Shown: piece after piece, positions 11,016 to 22,734 of the stretch
How the letters are laid out: each line of letters starts with the position of its first letter
Position numbering within the stretch: position 1 is the first letter of the stretch
NCBI GenBank assembly: GCA_034509735.1
Contig: JACGWO010000006.1
Location: forward strand, 9,315,001 to 9,379,000
Origin: Sesamum alatum
Lineage: Eukaryota; Streptophyta; Magnoliopsida; Lamiales; Pedaliaceae
Length of the DNA: 64,000 nucleotides
Reading direction: 5' to 3'
Position numbers and translations under genes: made by a program
Notes under the pieces: model-generated
What the model was told of the DNA's origin: nothing
What the model saw: the letters and a program-made list of their open reading frames with translations, nothing else
Databases searched by the model: none

Positions 11016-12538
11016 TTTCAAAACCCTAGCAGTGTTTTTCTTTTATTTTTTAATTATTTTCAGTTTTAATTTTTGAAATTAATTCTGAAAAATCGTTTTT
11101 GGTTCAATTATGCCTATTTTTCTAAAGACATTATTTTAGGAGTAAAATAAATTGGATTTGAAATCCCGGGGTTATTTTACTTAAAAATAACGAGGAGAGA
11201 TTTTCCTAAAACGAGAAAATATTATTACCAATATTTGTGTTTTATTTTTCACACGTTATGCACATATTCATTTATTATTTTGGATATTTATGATTGGTAA
11301 TCATGTATTGTTGGTATATTGTAATTATATGATTGGATCATGTAATTATGTGTGTTGGATGGAAATGGATGATCACGAGCCTTAGACCGAATGTATGGTT
11401 TATTTTCTGTTGGGCCTGTGTGCCTCTTTTACTGCTTTCTCCTTCTCTCTTTCTAGTTGCCTTGGAATAATAAGGCATTCTACCTCCCTCCTTATGTACT
11501 CCCCCCGGGTTTTCGCTGGGGTTTCTATTTTTTAATATGTAATGAGAGTAGACTAGGAGTGAGGTTTCCTTTTTTGTAATTGGTGGAGAAGAAGGAAGGA
11601 CCACATGGAGAGCCCAGACGGGAGGTCCCTTGGAGTTTTTCATGAAGTAAAGAAAGAGAAAAGAGACCAAGGCCCATCAGCATGATGATTGGGTTACTAT
11701 TAATGTAATAGTATAGGACCAACCCTAGATTGACCATAGATCCACTGCGGGCTCAGTGGGTCGCATAGGATTCGGGCTCGTGATCATCCAACAGAGGCGT
11801 GCTAGGCTTTAATTTTGCATGTGGTTGTGATGATGGATGAATGGATTGTTTGTTTATCATATAACTGCTATGGATGGTTTATTTACGCATTATGAATGTA
11901 TGTGTAGATATTTATTTATTTGAGATCTCGGTCATTTCCTACTCTCACATTGGTTGGACCAATGTCAAAATATTAGACCCTAGACAAAGTGGACATAAAC
12001 TCTAGGAGTTTGTCCATGCCTTCCAATCCATGGCATAGTGAGGAAGCTGCTTTGGGTCAGTAGCGTGGTCTCACGAGTCGTGGCACGTTATTGTACTTAA
12101 AGGAAGCTGCACTATGTCATGAACGAAAAACGGGCTACTGCTACCTGTCTCACGAGTCGTGGGGGTACCAGTGCGTCTGTGGCTCGGTCGATTGGGTTGG
12201 GTCTAACACCCAATTAACATGATTCGCTTAGAGTCCTCGGGATCATGTGAAAGGGTGAGGCAATAATCTTGGGAATCTCGTGGAACGAGAATGGTATGGA
12301 ATACCTCCCACAGGATCTTTTCCATGCGAATCGTAAAAGCGAGGTATGGAAAAAATCGTTGTGGATCCCAAGCCCACTTGGAAAGGATTTCCCGAAAATC
12401 ACGTTTGAGAGTACCGTGTTTTCGTATAAATAGTGGGAGGATTAAATGACTAAAGTCCATGCATTTAATTATTTTATCAAACCACCGTCTTTTATTTTCT
12501 GCTGATCGCGCGCTGTTTTCTAAAATGTAGTTTTTAAA
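11016..12538 (+). other. Untranslated leader of copia A
   Basis: No coding region is seen. The stretch is shared with copy B (57233-58674), including the block with tagaccctagac near 11972 and cgtataaatagtgggagg near 12423. It is part of the element's long 5' leader, which totals about 2.2 kb between LTR and gag. Confidence 0.6.
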
Positions 12539-13985
12539 ATGTCTAAGAACCCACTTTCCACCATTCTTGGGACAAACAAATTCAAACTACAACGACTGGT
12601 TGCGCAATCTCAGGATAGTCCTAGATTACGATAACCAAGGCTACGTCATGGACGAGCCTCTCCCTAGGACCTTACCGGAGGGATCCACGCCAGAAGAACG
12701 TGAGACGTTTGAGACTTGGCATAAGGATAACCGGAAGGTCCGTAGCATCATACTTGCTTCGATGACCAATGAGATTCAGAAGCAATATGAAAGGCTAGAT
12801 GATGTCCCTTCCATTATGGCTCGCCTTAAGGATTGCTATGCAGTCCCGGACCGGCATACTAGGTATGTCGCTACCAAGGCGTTCTTTGGAACGAAAATGA
12901 CAGAAGGATCCTCTGTACAAGAGCACGGGGTTAAAATGCTTACCCTGGTGGAAAAGCTCGAGGACCTAAAGGCAGGTCTCGATAATGAAACGTACATAGA
13001 TGTGATCCTTCAGTCACTCCCACCCTCCTTTGACCAATTTATCGTCAACTACAACATGAACGCACTTGAGAAGGGCATTTATGAGTTGATCAATATGTTG
13101 GTGCAATACGAGGCAACGACTAAGAAGTCCACGCCTTCGGTGTTGTTTGGAGGTGCTTTGACTTCTAATACGAAAGGCAAGGGTGCCGGATGTTGGAAGA
13201 AGAAGAAAGGGAAGGGAAAGGCCGGCAAAGCAGCTACGAACACTAAGAGTGTTCCCATTGCCAAAGAGGGGAAAGGCAAAGGAAAGGGAAAGGTTGTCTC
13301 CAAGCAACAGTCAAGGGCATATGACATATGTATCAACTGCCATGAGAAAGGGCATTGGAAGAGAGAGTGCCCCAAACTCTTCTCGAACCAAGGTATATAT
13401 GTGATTGAGGTTAATATGGTCACTAGTTCTGCCTCTTGGGTATTAGATACCGGCTGTGGAGCTCACATTTGCAATGACTTGCAGGTGTTGAAAAGAAGCA
13501 GAAAACTGGGTAGTGGGGACATGATCCTGAAGCTTGGGAATGGCAAGGCCATCTCGGCAGAAGCAGTAGGATCCGCCACTCTAGTGATTAGTGATAGTAT
13601 TAGCATAGATTTAGAGCAAGTTTATTTTGTACCCAATATGATTAAAAACATCATTTCCATTCCATTGTTGGACAATAGTGATTATGAGTTTAGAATCAAT
13701 AAAAATTACTTTTATTTGATGAGGTGTGGAATTGCTCATCTACTTGGTACATTGCATAACGGACTCTATATCTTGCAACAAACGAATTTCATCCTCAATA
13801 CACAACACAAACGAAAATTAGATAATATCGGGAACGCACGTCTGTGGCACGCTAGGCTAGGTCACATATCCCAAGATAGGATGAAAAGGTTGGTAGACTC
13901 AAAGAACCTAGAGGTTGGGGACTTGAGCGATCTACCAACTTGTGAGTCCTGTCTAAGAGGGAAAATGACCAAGAAGCCCTTTTGA
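12539..13985 (+). pseudogene. Copia A gag, protease and start of integrase (broken)
   Basis: The natural start is ATG at 12539 (MSKNPLSTILGTNKF), matching ATG 58675 in copy B. A small deletion just after it shifts the frame, so the long frame is open only from about 12567. Domains follow in copia order: the capsid-type gag region; a zinc knuckle C-x2-C-x4-H-x4-C at 13329-13372 after a Lys/Gly-rich stretch; the protease with Asp-Thr-Gly at 13446-13454 (VLDTGCGAHIC); and the integrase pre-domain (LWHARLGHISQDRMKRL). A TGA at 13983-13985 ends it where copy B reads on. Gag would form the particle and the protease would cut the polyprotein. The start shift and the stop leave it defective. Confidence 0.88.
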
Positions 13986-14689
13986 GGACAAAGCAGGCTT
14001 GCCACAGGTCTGTTGGACTTGGTCCATACAGACGTATGTGGACCACTAAGGACGCAGGCCCGAGGTGGGTTCTCCTACTTCATAACCTTCACCGATGACC
14101 ATTCGCGGTATGGTTATGTTTACCTGATGAGGTACAAGTCTGAAGCTCTTAAGAGGTTTAAAGAATTCAGACTTGAAGTGAAGAACCAAACCAACTGCAA
14201 AATTAAAGTCCTTCGGTCGGACCGAGCCATGATGAGTTTTACCAAATTGCCCTTATCGTTTTGGGGCTATGCACTAGAAACGGCGGCCAAATTTTTGAAT
14301 TTAGCACCTACTAGTACATTGACCCAAACGCCATATGAGATATGGCATGGCAAGCCTCATCCTACAACTACTTGAAAGTGTGGGGTAGCCCCGCATACGT
14401 CAAGAGGTTAGTGGGAGATAAGTTAGAATCTAGGTCTAGCTTATGCAGGTTCGTTGGATACCCTAAAGAAACTGGGGGTTATTACTTTTATGACCCCTTG
14501 GAACAAAAGGTCTTTGTTTCAAGAAACGCAGTATTCTTGGAGCAAGGCTTCCCGGAGGATATCCAACCTGATGAGCTGATCCTTGAGGAATCAAGTGATG
14601 GAATCCAGCCATCAGAGGAGGCCTCGGAACCCTCACTCAGAGGATTCAGGATAGACAGCCGAAGGGCTGACCAACCTCGAGAGGTCTAA
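13986..14689 (+). pseudogene. Copia A integrase fragment with internal deletion
   Basis: It begins in the catalytic core (LVHTDVCGPL with the first catalytic Asp, then FTDDHSRYGYVYLM). At about 14225 it jumps from gaccgag to catgatgag. Copy B has roughly 150 extra bases at that point, including the frame EYLSTEFLNYLKENG and the glutamate region. Copy A therefore lacks the later part of the DDE core. A frame change follows near 14360 before the C-terminal part (KVWGSPAYVKRLVGDKLESR), which ends at 14689. The protein could not integrate DNA. Confidence 0.85.
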
Positions 14690-15697
14690 CATGCTAGGCA
14701 TGAAGGACAGCCTCAGGAACAGCCAGCCCCGGTTCCTGAACCACCGGCTCCGATACAGTCAGCGCCCACAGTCACCACTAACGTTCCCGTTCTCCGTAGG
14801 TCCACTAGAGAGTCCAGACCTCCAGTGAGATATGGCTTTCTAGGTGCGACCGATCTTTTGGATAACAATCCTAAGACGTATGGAGAAGCGATGTCTGACA
14901 TCGACTCCGGGAAATAGCTTGAGGCCATGAAAGCCGAAATGGACTCCATGAGCGAGAACCAAGTTTGGAGTCTTGTAGATCCACCGAAAGGTGTTAAGCC
15001 AATCGGCTGTAAGTGGGTCTACAAGCGCAAACTTGGCGTTGATGGAGAAGTCACAACCTTTAAGGCTAGGCTTGTAGCTAAGGGATACACCCAATGACTC
15101 GGGGTCGATTTTGAGGATACCTACTCGCCAGTAGCCATGGCTAAGTCCATTCGGATTCTGCTCGCCATAGCAGCATGGTATGACTATGAGATATGGCAGA
15201 TGGACGTGAAAACGGCCTTCCTCAACGGTTTCGTTGAAGAAGAGATCTATATGGATCAGCCGCAGGGTTTCACGGTCACTGGAGAAGAGCAGAAAGTCTG
15301 TCGTCTCCAGAAGTCCATCTATGGCCTCAAACAAGCCTCCCGAAGTTGGAACATTCGCTTTGATGAAGTAATACGGGGTTATGACTTCATCAAAAACGAA
15401 TCCGACCCTTGTGTATACAAGAAGGTCAGTGGGAGCTCAATAGTGTTCCTAGTGCTTTATGTGGATGACATTCTACTCATTGGGAATGACGTTAGAATGT
15501 TAGGAAACACAAAAGCATGGTTGTCAACCCAGTTTTCCATGAAGGACTTGGGTGAAGCCTCCTACATCCTAGGCATCCAGATTGTCAGGGACAGATCTAA
15601 AAGGATGTTAGGACTCACCCAAAACTCGTATATGGAGAAAGTCCTAAAGAGATATCGAATGGACAACTCCAAACGAGGACTAAGGAAATGTTCCTAG
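14690..15697 (+). pseudogene. Copia A reverse transcriptase (broken)
   Basis: It starts in the spacer before RT, then TAG at 14915-14917 replaces the Trp of the copy B reading and TGA at 15095-15097 replaces an Arg (CGA). From 15137 the core is open: MDVKTAFLNGFVEEEIYM, LKQASRSWNIRF and the catalytic YVDD at 15458-15469. At about 15680 the frame runs from aacgagga straight into ctaaggaaatg. About 240 bases kept in copy B (61954-62192) are missing, including the SVGSIQYA-type segment. The ends of the gap share gagga, suggesting deletion between short direct repeats. The core is recognisable, but the enzyme would not be made whole. Confidence 0.88.
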
Positions 15698-16149
15698 TCT
15701 ATGGCAATGGAGAACTAATTCTGGAAGGCTTTAGCGACGCTAGCTTCCAGTCTGATGACGATGATGCCAAGTCTCAATCGAGGTACGTATTCAAACTCAA
15801 TGGAGGAGTAGTAGCTTGAAAAAGTTCCAAGCAAGCAACCATTGCTGACTCCACCACAGAGGCTGAATACATAGCAGCTTCAGAAGCTGCTAAGGAAGCG
15901 GTTTGGATGAGAAACTACATCCAAGAGTTGGGTGTGGTTCCTAGCATCGCTGAGCCCGTTGTCATCTTCTGTGATAACAACGGAGCAATAGCGCAAGCAA
16001 AGGAACCGAGATCTCATCACCGTTCCAAACACATTCTTAGACGCTACCATCTTCTTAGAGAAATGGTAGGAAGAGGTGACGTCCGGATGGACCGAGTCAA
16101 CTCGGCAGACAACACAGCAGACCCGCTGACAAAAGCCTATGTCGCATAG
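15698..16149 (+). pseudogene. Copia A RNase H domain (broken)
   Basis: It begins in the RNase H part after the deletion (EGFSDASFQ, 15726-15752). A TGA near 15817 replaces Trp of the usual VAWKS motif. An open stretch then covers TTEAEYIAASEAAKEA, IFCDNNGAI, RSKHILRRYHLLREM and ADPLTKAY, ending at 16149. These are the standard copia RNase H motifs with the Glu and Asp residues that bind metal. In an active element this domain removes RNA from the RNA-DNA hybrid. Confidence 0.85.
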
Positions 16150-16212
16150 CGCTCATACGCAACATCTTGAGAAGATGGGGATTAAGCATATGGGCAATTG
16201 GCTTTAAAGGTC

Positions 16213-16223
16213 AAGTGGGAGAT
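16213..16223 (+). other. Polypurine tract of copia A
   Basis: AAGTGGGAGAT lies directly before the 3' LTR start TGTTAG. It is the usual copia primer for plus-strand DNA and is identical in copy B (before 62740). Confidence 0.85.
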
Positions 16224-18211
16224 TGTTAGAATAGGTGACCATGTAAGCCAATTTTGGCAGGAATATGTAACCTATGTCTAGACAATTTTTTGGTATTTGA
16301 TAAAACATTTATGAATAAAGAAGTGAAAATTCATATGGCAATACTTTGTTTACGTTCACTTATACCTGCATTTACATTTCTGTTCACTACGCAAACAAAG
16401 GCCACGGACTGAAAATCGATTTCGGGGACTGGGACTATGCTTGGAGGTAGGTCCATAAAATCCGTCTTACCGAATCAGTCCAGAAATCTCCAAGTCAAGG
16501 AATCCCGAAAATGGGTACCGGGATTCCCTTTTAGACTTGCACTAAGCATCTGCTGTCGTATTTCATCGACGGGTGACGAAGGTCGTCTAAGCAGTGTTAG
16601 TGGATCAGCATGCTAGGAAGCAGCTGACTGAGGTGACTCGCGGGAACCGTCTTACGGAGGACCTTGAGTATGGTCAGCAAGGTATGGCGTGTATTCCCGG
16701 TTCCAACGGTACAGGCCAAATCCTTTGACTTGAGGAACTGCTGAGTTTACCTGTGCATCAGGTCTGTATCTTAGATATGGTGAGAGATTGCCAAAATACT
16801 CTTGAGTAGTCATAAGCCATGTCTAGTGCAGCTCGGGTGCACAAAGTGACAGTAGTTTCCAAGAAAGGATCTGTCTCCTGTCAAAAGGCATTGACAGTTG
16901 AGTCTCATGTATGCTCTGTGTCTTGTCCCTAAAATCTGTGGCCACAGTAACTTAACAGAAGGGAAGGTTCCCCTTGCGGCGTTTAGTAAGGACAGACCGA
17001 CACTTAGGTCCAAAATGGGTACCTGCATTTTCCGTGCCCTAAACCCTAAGTGATGAGACCAAAGACAGAAGGACAAGTGTACTGTTAGAGCCTAAATGTT
17101 CATCCCCGAATATTTCACCTAGTCTCTAGTGCCATGGACCGTTGTTAGATGGCCACCCATGGTAACGGACGGATTCTGGGAATCCGACCAAGTCTAGCTG
17201 AAAGGTGAACCTAAAGAGTCACACACTATGCACACACACTTAGTATTTAATTTGGAACTAAATATTGGAGTAAAGGAATGATTAAAATTAGATTTAATCG
17301 GGTCCTATATTTTCTTGGAGAAATTAATTCCTTCTATTTGATAAAGGGAATTAAATTAATAAATAGGATTTATTAAAGGATGGATTTAATGGGCTTAGAG
17401 TAAATATTTAATATTTATTATATTTATTCTTTTAGCCTTTTGGAATATTTAATGGGATTTAAATATTCCATTAAATTAAAATCAACGGTTGAGATGGAAA
17501 GGGGAGATGGAAGGCTAGGATTCGTTTGACTAGGTCAAACACTAGTTTGACTAGGACTTTGACTAGATCAAAATCCTAGTCAAATTAGAGTTCTTAGAGT
17601 TGGAGTTTAAAGAGGATTAAACTCCTCCTCTATATAAACCTCTAGCCTCCAACAATTGAAGGATGATGATTCTTGAAAAAACACACACAACACACACTCT
17701 CCCCTCTCCTTACCTTCTCGTCCTCCTCTCTCTCTCTAACAAGAAAATATTTTTCTTAGTTCTTTTATTCTTGGAACATTAGAACTTAGATGAATCAATA
17801 CCGTTAATTGATAACGTGTTGTTGATTCATCCACTCCAAAAATATACACTTGTTCGTTGCTAGCACGACGTGCAAGATACGTGGGTGGATCGTGTGTCAC
17901 GATTTGGAGGGGTCTCAAGAACGAGATCTCGGTGCAAAAACGGGGAACAACGCGTGTAGCCGTTGAAGACGAAAACGACAACGGGTAGGTCTCGTTTTAT
18001 TTTTTCGTCTATCTTTATTTTCAACTCTATGGCCTCCATGATTTCTTTACATGCTTTATAATCATGAGATACACCGAACGCCCGGGAACCTCAAGGGTAC
18101 ACCCCTTGAGTGTGGTCTTTTAAATTAAAAGCATGCTTTATTTTTTGTATGTTTATTTTATCGCGCTTCCGCATTCGCGCAATTCTCGGGACAATCCACC
18201 GATTTCTTTCA
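16224..18211 (+). repeat. 3' LTR of copia copy A
   Basis: It matches the 5' LTR end to end, with TATATAAA at 17631-17638. It ends CTTTCA and is followed by the AACGA target duplication. Confidence 0.95.
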
Positions 18212-18216
18212 AACGA

Positions 18217-20275
18217 GAGCGTACCTTCATGCCTCTTACTGGATCGACCCAACGATACTTGAACAGAAAGACGTGCAAGTTTGGAATAAGTGGGTAATCC
18301 AACTTAATTATCTCTTCGAGTATCCCTTAGAAGTCATCGCATGTGTCTGTATATGATGAGCTTTTGACACACACCCCACAATTCATCGTTGACTTGCCGA
18401 CATGTGACATTCAGTGTGAAAATTGTAACCATTCACAAAGTAACACGGGAACATCATCACCTCTTTGCTCAAACCCCAATAACGACACTTCAGGAGCTCG
18501 TTCTTCATGTAGTTCAATTTGGGATAAATCTGCAGTTCATATATATACAATTTTAGTTTATGAGAAACTTCATGTGGCAGTCAAAGTAACACACCTTCCT
18601 ACCGTGATGGAATGCCCCTAGTGTCATCCATACGAACTGGACACCTCATAACACCAGCGGTACTCCATCCAGATGCCATCCAAAAGCGGGTAGGTCGTTC
18701 ACGATCCATATCAACTCCGCGCGCATCATGAATGCTTGGTTCGTGCCATTGTCGTGTGTTCGTACACCCACATGCCACAACTGCAGTATATCATCGATCA
18801 ACGACCCCAAGTATACATTGATCAAACGCTTTGGATTAGACGGTAAAGGGACCACCATTATTAGAAACATATACTCAGATCTCATGCATATCTCCGTCAG
18901 GAGATTGTTCAGTATAAGTATGAGTTATGAGTTATGAGTTAATGAGCTATAGAGCTATTGAGTTCCTTCTTGAGGAGCTTTCTATGGACTATTTAGGGCT
19001 TTATAGTTGTTTCATAGAGCGCTAAAGAGTTATAAGAAACTACTGGGACTCAAGCAACACCCGGACCACCATCAGAACCGCTCCTCAGCGATCATCAATG
19101 CGATGGACGAGGGTCAGAATCTGCTTCGATATAACCGGCCAACATGAGTACGTACGACCATACTACCCATGCGGCGCAAACCCGTCTGTACACAGCCCCA
19201 GCCTAACATTATGGGGCTCCAATAAAATATTGTATATGTCTGGTTGAAATGCCTCCAAGCCTCTACAATCGAACGGATGACACATAGAGTCCACCTCCGT
19301 CTCATGTATGGCATGGCACGTTATGTGTTCCACAGTCGCTACCGAAGCATACACCCTCTACAGTTAGGGAGTAAGCGGCAGGTACCTGAGAATGTCATAC
19401 GGGAACTTTTTTCTGGTGGAGGTCTTTCTCCCTGGTCGACTTGTACGTAGCGTCTCCACAAAATTTGCAGTAGTCCAAATGAATGTCATCTTCCAGTACA
19501 AACATGCAATTATTTTTACACGCGTTAATCTTTTCAACAGCTAGACCTAAATCCCTTATCAACTTCTTCGTACTGTAGTCATTGGTGGGCAGATTATGAT
19601 CGTTGGGCAATATATTATCAGCCCATTGGGACAACTGATATAGCATCTCTCAGAAAAATTGTTCTCAGCCTTGATGTTCACTAGTCCAGCAACCCATGCC
19701 AACTGAGATTGAATACAACCGTTCCACAATGGCTGGTCGGCAGCATGCACTACATCAAAATAGGGTTTGACAATCCTGATACATAATCATAGGGCCCCCC
19801 GCCATACACACGAACAGGACTGACATTACTAGGACAGGACCTCATAACATCATCCCTTGTGGTAAGAAGAAAATAATCCTAGCCGGTTGCATTAGAAACC
19901 ATTCTCTACACCCATTCCATCTGTTGTTCATCACCCCAATGAAAACTACCCTCCTCCTGAGTAGCTTGGGTTTGCTCCTCCTGTACTAGAGGGACGGTCA
20001 CAGTATCAAAGTACTGCATACCCTATTCTCGTCATGCAAAGTCCAATTATAATATTCCGACATAAACCCTTGCATGCATAAGTCAAGATTGATCTGGTCA
20101 GGTGTTTTGAACCTTTCATTTTTGCACTTCGGATATGGACACCTGATCCTCTCTCTGTCCATATGTCCACGCTGACACTTTGGCCATTTTATGAAATTCT
20201 TAACACCATCCTCAAACTCCGGCATAAGACCCGCCTTCTCCAGGAGGTTCTTCTCATACATCCATCTCCTCAATT
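18217..20275 (-). pseudogene. CACTA TNP2-type transposase (broken)
   Basis: Read on minus. The N-terminal transposase-associated domain lies at 20273-19998: MRRWMYEKNLL, then the zinc-binding-like CPYPKCKNERF and YYNWTLHDENR. Frame-broken blocks of the tnp2 domain follow: GLAVEKINACKNNCMFVLE with DDIHLDYCKFCGDATYKS (19600-19395), CHPFDCRGLEAFQPD and GLCTDGFAPHG (19290-19160), and VVPLPSNPKRLINVYLG with QLWHVGVRTHD (18880-18700). The end reads into a DUF4216-like stretch (FLFKYRWVDPVRGMK, about 18280-18225). The copia element was inserted there, and the reading resumes at 8360. TNP2 would cut the element at its ends. Many frameshifts make this copy dead. Confidence 0.8.
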
Positions 20276-20599
20276 GTCATAACATGATGATTACTACATA
20301 TTCACATATGTACATATATATTTATATATTGCGACCTATAAATTAATTATTACTTTTCACTAATAATACTTGACATTAAAACAAACAAAAAATAAGAAAA
20401 CTATAATAATTAAGCTGCATTTTAATTAACAAAAATGGTTCAAGTTGTTACCTGGACAACCAACTCAATAGATCAATAGTATAAAATGACACAAATTCTA
20501 GTTGAACACTATATATGCACAAAAATCAGAGAGAGATTGAGAGTGTGTGTGGTTAATTGAATAAATGAAATGAAAATAACATGCAACACAAATATATAA

Positions 20600-21186
20600 A
20601 TATTATTTGCACCGACTTTTGGAACGACGTTTGGAGCTGCAAAAATAATCGTTAAAATATAGTCGTTAGATTGAACCAATATTGGAACGACCTTTGGTAA
20701 ATAATAATTGCTTTTGTAGAGCAGTTGTACTAATTGTGATGGCTCTTGGAATGGCCGCATGGGATTACAAATTACTAACGGTGTATTACATGAGAGCTGG
20801 AACCGGAGCTCTCATATTTCGCGAGGACGTTATATTTTGAACCAAGCCGTCCCAAAAACCATTATAAGCTTGGAATGGTCAAAATTTTGTACCAACCTTT
20901 GTGACGGTCGTTCCGTACTACTAATCTGTAACGGCTTTTTACACGACTTTGGAACGGTTTTTCTCATAGCCCAAAAGGCTGTTCCAAATCTAAGTGGGCC
21001 ATGCCAAAACTTTGTAACTGTCTTGTCGTTACAAAGTGGCGAAATTCATTTCACCAGCTACATGACGCCAGCAAGGGTTATCCGTTTCCAAAATTTTTAC
21101 GAAAAACTATTACCATATGGGCCGTTCCAAAACAATCATTATAAATCCCGATACCATCCGTTGTATTCTTATTTTTTATTGTAATG
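20600..21186. repeat. CACTA subterminal repeat array, right side
   Basis: Repeated motifs around ggaacgac, ttgtaacgg and their complements occur at short intervals, as on the left side. A 141-codon frame at 20759-21184 crosses it but is made of these repeats and is not a gene. The element's right end is taken at 21186. Confidence 0.7.
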
Positions 21187-21430
21187 GTTTTTGTTGATTG
21201 TATTGCTTACATTTTGAGTCTTTTGCAAAGTATTGAAATGAAACTTAGTGGATCCGATTAAGGTGATAAAGGGTTTGCCATTTTTCTATTTTTGTTTAAT
21301 AAAACGTATTATTTCCATAAAGGGTTTATTAGTTTTTCTAGTTTTTCATTCTATTGTTTGATAAAAAAGATTAGATTTTAATGTATGTTGCTTTCCATTG
21401 GTCTTGTTAATGTAGCCCAAAACTTAAAAG
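21187..21430. other. AT-rich DNA between elements
   Basis: Nothing recognisable is seen between the CACTA end and the next foldback repeat. Confidence 0.4.
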
Positions 21431-21685
21431 GGAAAAAATGCAATTACCCCCTTGTGATATGCAAAATGTATAAAAAAACCCCTGTAAAAAAATAAATAGC
21501 AATTTATCCATATATTTTAAAAAAATGGAGCAAAAAACCCCCTAAAAATGGAGCAAAAACCCCCCTATGAGGGGGGTTGTTTGCTGCATTTTGAATAACA
21601 CAAGAGGATAAATTGCTAATTATTTTTTCACAAGGGATAATTGCTCTTTTTTGTTAACACAGGGGGGCAAATTGCATTTAACCCA
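21431..21685. repeat. Foldback MITE of the same kind as 1065-1309
   Basis: The left arm (aaaaatgcaattaccccctt...) is the inverted copy of the right arm (...aggggggcaaattgcattta, ending about 21681). The centre contains ccccctatgagggggg, a perfect palindrome core. It ends a few bases before the GRF-type reading frame starts. Confidence 0.65.
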
Positions 21686-21693
21686 AACTTAAA

Positions 21694-22170
21694 ATGTCAG
21701 CAAACCGAAATAAGTCAGCAAGTAGTGAAGACTCTATTCATTCCAGTAGTGGCCGACGTCGGCAAAGTGCGACCCTGCAAAGCAATTTGCCAGAACTATG
21801 TTGTTGTGGGCAATATATTGTCACAAAAACATCATGGACCAACTATAATCCTAGGCGAAGATTCTGTGGTGCCCAGGCTCAAATGTTAGTGAATCATAAT
21901 GCATCCTATTGTTTTATAAATACTTCATTGAATAATTTATAATTTTATTTTAATTTTATGGTGTACAACAGGGTTATTGTGATACATTTGAGTGGCTTGA
22001 TCCCTAATGTGTGGTTAAATATTGGTAGTAAATCTCCGGCTATTAATGAAGATCAATGGATATGAGAGTAAGTTAAAGGAAGTGTCAACATTACGAGTTG
22101 AATTACGTAAGGCGAAGAAATTAATAGTATTTTTGGTATTTGTTAACACCTACATGCGTCTTAATCATTA
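21694..22170 (+). pseudogene. GRF-type zinc-finger gene, decayed copy
   Basis: It starts at ATG 21694. The first exon has a Ser-rich N-terminus and then the GRF zinc-finger signature ELCCCGQYIVTKTSWTNYN followed by RRRF. The second exon follows an AG near 21971 and opens with GYCDTFEWLDP, matching GRYYGIFEWIDPP of the intact copy at 33553-34061. A stop and a shift follow; the trace of the coiled coil (VELRKAKKL) and hydrophobic end (IVFLVFVNT) remains near 22098-22150. The last finger Cys is changed (RRRFCGAQ). It is a pseudogene of the gene kept in the large Harbinger element, in convergent orientation with the transposase fragment at 22735-23220. Confidence 0.75.
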
Positions 22171-22734
22171 ATGCTTATTACTTTTATGAAACAAAATGTA
22201 ATCAACTCTAGTATGTAATGGAGTTAGGTGATACTAGCATTGTATATGGTGTTTCTCCTAGTGGGATCATTATTATGTAATTTGTCAAAATCGTATGTAG
22301 TTTTTGGCTGTGTAATATTTTTACTTTCGAACTTGGGCTTGTACATGATTTGGATGTTGTACTTCTTTAGTTGTATGTGTTTACTATTTGCACGTAAAAT
22401 ATAGCTACACTATCTAATGGGTTACTTGACTAGACAATTCATCTGTCAAAATCACCTTTCAAAAGATTTGATTCTCTATTGTAATGTATATGATTTTTTG
22501 TGTTGTACTGTGTTGGATATTTTGCTATTTATATGGAGTTGTTGTTTCGACTGCTATTGCACATTTTATTGCACACCAGATTATGGCTACAAGTGTAGAT
22601 AATTTACAACGAAAATTATTCTAGGAGATTATAAAACAATACCTTAAAATTCTTTCATCTAGGGCATGTGTTGGGCGTCATTTTGCAAGCAACACATTAT
22701 AAGAACTAAGTGAAAATTAATGCTTAATGATTGT

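Larger units (their letters stand above)
8366..18211 (+). mobile_element. Full-length Ty1/copia retrotransposon, copy A (defective coding region)
   Basis: Two direct LTRs of 1981 and 1988 bp, each starting TGTTAGAATAGG and ending TTTCTTTCA, enclose a 5.9 kb interior. A perfect 5-bp target duplication AACGA flanks it (8361-8365 and 18212-18216). The interior holds a primer-binding site, a very GC-rich leader, gag, protease, integrase, reverse transcriptase and RNase H in copia order, then a polypurine tract. Stops and deletions break the polyprotein. I count about fifteen LTR differences in the first 450 bases and fewer later, so insertion was not very recent. The interrupted CACTA gene reads through when the element is removed. 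Lineage within copia was not resolved. Confidence 0.95.
6706..21186 (-). mobile_element. Decayed CACTA (En/Spm) element interrupted by a copia element
   Basis: Its genes are read on minus. Two remnants of CACTA proteins are present: TNP2-type transposase (20275 leftward) and a second protein ending at 7639. Both ends carry arrays of short motifs around ggaacg/cgttcc and ttgtaac (6720-7330 and 20600-21186), as CACTA subterminal regions do. The ends themselves are worn: the left reads TACTATAATAG at 6706 and the right is the complement of CATTACAATAAAAAA, ending at 21186, both one base away from CACTA. No 3-bp target duplication is clear, so the ends are approximate. Removing the copia element leaves about 4.6 kb, short for an autonomous element, so internal deletions are likely. 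Confidence 0.7.

Noticed and set aside
10425..11029. Six overlapping 130-170 codon frames on both strands
   Set aside because: They overlap in all frames in a nearly pure GC block that lacks stop codons by composition. Products are Arg/Ala-rich without domains, and the block is a non-coding leader in both copia copies.
13014..13423. Minus-strand frames of about 100 codons inside copia gag
   Set aside because: They are shadows of the gag frame; the same shadow occurs in copy B at 59193-59573 because the sense strand is conserved.
20759..21184. 141-codon plus-strand frame
   Set aside because: It is built from CACTA subterminal repeats and has no domain or homologue in the other repeat arrays.
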